The notes beneath the pieces were generated by a model. The model made no database searches and was not told the origin of the DNA. It worked only from the letters and a program-made list of their open reading frames with translations. The position numbers and the translations under genes are program-made. Positions 28,732 through 29,519 of a DNA stretch of 29,519 bases are shown piece after piece. How positions within the stretch are numbered: position 1 is the first letter of the stretch; each line of letters begins with the position of its first letter. Origin of the DNA: a virus; IMG/VR virus record IMGVR_UViG_3300020472_000119, positions 1 through 29,519 of that record. One strand, given 5' to 3'.

Positions 28732-29519
28732 CCAATAGCGGGTGCAAGTAGTGCAACCTCAGAGGTCTCAGCAGCAGCAAGATCAAGAGGGAAGTTGTGA
28801 GCGTTACGCTCGTGCATCACTTCCATACCTAAGTTTGCTCTGTTCAGTACGTCACCCCAAGTTGGAACGACCTTCCCATTTGCATCCAGAATTGATTGGT
28901 TAAAATTAAATCCATTCAAGTTGAATGCCATCGTACATATACCCATTGATGTCAGCCATATACAGACGACTGGGAATGTAGCAAGGAAGAAGTGTAATGA
29001 TCGTGAGTTGTTGAAAGAAGCATACTGGAATATTAGTCTACCAAAGTACCCGTGGGCGGCGACGATGTTGTATGTTTCTTCTTCTTGACCGAACTTGTAT
29101 CCGTAGTTTTGTGATTCATTCTCGGTGGTCTCTCTAATTAGAGACGACGTAACAAGTGAACCGTGCATAGCACTGAACAATGAACCACCGAACATACCTG
29201 CGACACCTGCCATATGGAAGGGGTGCATCAGAATATTATGTTCAGCCTGGAACACAAACATAAAGTTAAATGTTCCTGATATACCTAATGGCATTCCGTC
29301 TGAGAATGATCCTTGTCCGAAAGGATACACTAGGAAGACTGCGAAAGCAGCAGATACTGGTGCAGAATATGCAACACAGATCCAAGGACGCATACCTAAA
29401 CGGTATGATAACTCCCACTGTCTACCCATATAGGCAGAGATTCCAATAAGGAAGTGGAAGATAACCAACTGATAAGGACCACCATTATACAACCACTCAT
29501 CAAGAGTAGCAGCTTCCCA
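28728..29519 (-). CDS. psbA: Photosystem II D1 protein, N-terminal part outside window
   Basis: The window holds the last 263 codons, beginning at W97 in standard D1 numbering and ending at G359. All key residues are present: H118, Y161 (TyrZ), D170, E189, H190, H198, H215, S264, H272, H332, E333, H337, D342 and A344 (processing after A344). Position 130 is Gln (MGRQWEL). D1 binds the Mn cluster and QB in photosystem II and turns over fast in light, so phage-made D1 keeps photosynthesis running during infection. The gene enters from beyond the right edge and ends with a clear terminator. No intron is seen in this part. Confidence 0.98.
   Translation of the reverse strand, partial: WEAATLDEWLYNGGPYQLVIFHFLIGISAYMGRQWELSYRLGMRPWICVAYSAPVSAAFAVFLVYPFGQGSFSDGMPLGISGTFNFMFVFQAEHNILMHPFHMAGVAGMFGGSLFSAMHGSLVTSSLIRETTENESQNYGYKFGQEEETYNIVAAHGYFGRLIFQYASFNNSRSLHFFLATFPVVCIWLTSMGICTMAFNLNGFNFNQSILDANGKVVPTWGDVLNRANLGMEVMHERNAHNFPLDLAAAETSEVALLAPAIG

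Noticed and set aside
1-29519. CRISPR arrays, insertion sequences, integrase or attachment sites
   Set aside because: No regularly spaced direct repeats, transposase or integrase motifs were seen; the window is continuous phage coding sequence.

Overview
The window is part of the genome of a T4-like cyanophage (a myovirus of marine Prochlorococcus or Synechococcus). Three things show this together. It carries T4-type virion and replication genes (gp5, gp26, gp27-like, gp4, gp48, gp53, gp32, gp33). It carries photosynthesis and metabolic genes typical of such phages (psbA, pcyA, purN, purC, thyX, phoH, a peptide deformylase and a glutaredoxin). And its genes are packed with ATGA, TAATG and similar stop/start overlaps in AT-rich DNA. 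Almost everything is on the minus strand; only gp48 and gp53 are on the plus strand.

Layout by increasing coordinate. Positions 1-630 hold a small coupled operon (50 aa, 82 aa and a truncated third gene), read from a promoter at the end of gp5 through a roughly 215-nt leader with strong hairpins. Positions 859-12296 are the baseplate and tail block, transcribed right to left: gp4, a conserved structural gene, a tube-like protein, gp26 with a -1 frameshift extension, two paralogous tape-measure-like proteins (one with an M23 peptidase domain), a gp27-like hub, a small acidic protein, a 2OG-Fe(II) oxygenase and gp5. Positions 12298-14165 hold gp48 and gp53 on the opposite strand, divergent from gp4 and converging on a small secreted protein. 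Positions 14162-20130 are a replication and nucleotide block: a run of small genes, thyX, a second 2OG oxygenase, an FmdB-like protein, phoH, a PD-(D/E)XK nuclease, gp33, a coiled-coil protein and gp32. Positions 20150-21706 hold a small membrane protein, glutaredoxin, a secreted beta-barrel-like protein and small hypotheticals. Positions 21684-25510 hold a small basic protein and a very large mosaic virion-type protein. Positions 25535-29519 are a metabolic block: psbA, a small protein, def, a hypothetical, a 29-aa membrane peptide, purN, purC, a hypothetical and pcyA.

Working together, the auxiliary genes would maintain photosystem II (psbA, def), make bilin pigment (pcyA), supply purines and dTMP (purN, purC, thyX) and support phage replication. 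Regulatory sites fall into two classes: sigma70-like promoters, and T4-type late motifs (TATAAATA, GATAAATA, CTAAATA). Both are often written over the stop codon of the upstream gene.

The points I find most worth checking are a textbook slippery heptamer that would fuse gp26 to a 65-residue -1 frame extension just before the tape-measure gene; two places where a promoter's start site lies inside the stem of the terminator that ends the upstream gene; and the structured leader RNA at 630-845. All identifications come from reading sequence by eye; no database search was run.
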